This document shows, piece by piece, positions 5,926 to 6,266 of a stretch of 6,266 nt of DNA. Below the pieces are notes generated by a model. It ran no database searches, was not told where the DNA came from, and was given only the letters and a program-made list of their open reading frames with translations. Numbering within the stretch: position 1 is the stretch's first letter; the number at the start of each line of letters is the position of its first letter. The translations under genes were made by a program, and so were the position numbers. Location: NCBI GenBank assembly GCA_903906615.1, contig CAIVKT010000051.1, forward strand, positions 1 to 6,266. Direction: 5' to 3'. Source of the stretch: an uncultured Bacteroidota bacterium (GTDB lineage: Bacteria > Bacteroidota > Bacteroidia > Chitinophagales > Chitinophagaceae).

Positions 5926-6266
5926 ATGAAAAAATCAGCTATTTTATTTTTGTTGTTATTTGTGTCATGCAGGATGTTTGCCCAGGGTACTTTTTCGGGC
6001 GACCTGATGATGAACCTCAATTTCTTTCAGAGAGATACCAATATAAAGGCATCGGGCAACCCGCTGTATGACAACTACCTGAGCGGCAGTGAAGGCTGGC
6101 TGGATATGCGCTACAATATAAAAGGCTTTACGTTCTTTTTGCGTGCGGATGCCTTCAATAACTCTAACCTGAAGCAGCCCACAGGGGCCAGCACTTCTTT
6201 TGGCGTAGGCGCATGGTCTATTTCTAAAGAGATGAAAGATCTCTCCATTACCGTAGGTAGTATCTA
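5926..6266 (+). CDS. DUF6029-like secreted protein, 3' end missing (partial)
   Basis: ATG at 5926 opens a frame that runs off the right edge after 113 codons and two bases. The N-terminus (MKKSAILFLLLFVSCRMFAQ) is a signal peptide with probable cleavage between A19 and Q20. C15 sits in FVSC, but the -3 residue is Phe and a better signal peptidase I site follows, so a lipoprotein is less likely. The mature start has alternating polar and aromatic strands (FSGDLMMNLNFFQRD, EGWLDMRYNIKGFTFFLRAD, FNNSN), which suggest beta strands of an outer-membrane barrel. From memory this resembles the start of the DUF6029 family of Bacteroidota, which has no assigned function. No Shine-Dalgarno sequence is seen. 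Another frame at 5865-6071 is a shadow of this gene. Confidence 0.8.
   Translation, partial: MKKSAILFLLLFVSCRMFAQGTFSGDLMMNLNFFQRDTNIKASGNPLYDNYLSGSEGWLDMRYNIKGFTFFLRADAFNNSNLKQPTGASTSFGVGAWSISKEMKDLSITVGSI

Noticed and set aside
5865..6071. 68-codon + strand frame overlapping the right-end gene
   Set aside because: It is out of frame with the signal-peptide-bearing DUF6029-like gene, which starts at ATG 5926 and stays open to the edge.
1..6266. CRISPR array, insertion sequence, tRNA, rRNA or a new defence-type system
   Set aside because: No regularly spaced repeats, transposase motifs, terminal inverted repeats around a gene, or tRNA-like folds were seen; every gene but the 21-codon ORF fits a familiar envelope or polysaccharide family.

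Overview
The window looks like a Bacteroidota chromosome segment, probably from the Chitinophagales side of the phylum. The genus cannot be told from the sequence. Four things point this way: a DUF6029-type secreted protein at the right edge, a TlpA-like periplasmic thioredoxin, start codons without strong Shine-Dalgarno sequences, and two exact matches to the Bacteroidota -7 promoter element TAnnTTTG. Most of the window is a cell-surface polysaccharide assembly and export locus. The right end holds two unrelated envelope genes.

Layout, left to right. (1) Bases 1-542, + strand: the C-terminal part of a class I SAM-dependent methyltransferase, clearly more AT-rich than its neighbours. (2) Bases 543-624: a short convergent gap. 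On the - strand it carries a 21-codon ORF that reads like the cut-off start of a membrane protein, so the gap may be a recombination junction. (3) Bases 625-4107, - strand: a Wzm-type ABC permease, a Wzt-type ATPase 4 nt downstream of it, then a 221-bp gap with a promoter-like sequence, then a large two-domain family 2 glycosyltransferase. (4) Bases 4159-5202, + strand: a GT4-type (GT-B) glycosyltransferase, divergent from wzm with only 51 bp between the start codons. (5) Bases 5203-5335: a convergent gap with a 28-bp perfect AT-rich palindrome and a GC-richer hairpin that probably terminates transcription from both sides. (6) Bases 5336-5830, - strand: the thioredoxin-fold protein. (7) Bases 5926-6266, + strand: the start of the DUF6029-like gene, divergent from it.

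How the genes may work together (inference from families and proximity): the cytoplasmic glycosyltransferases build a lipid-linked glycan, the methyltransferase may decorate it or its precursor, and Wzm/Wzt flip it across the inner membrane. The Wzt is short and has no C-terminal carbohydrate-binding domain, so chain-end recognition of the O8/O9a kind is not expected. The thioredoxin and DUF6029 genes act in the periplasm or outer membrane and are probably not part of the glycan pathway.

I found no RNA genes, CRISPR arrays, insertion sequences or clearly new multi-gene system. The most unusual items are the suspected junction near 543-620, the degenerate first domain of the GT2 enzyme, and the perfect palindrome at 5224-5251.
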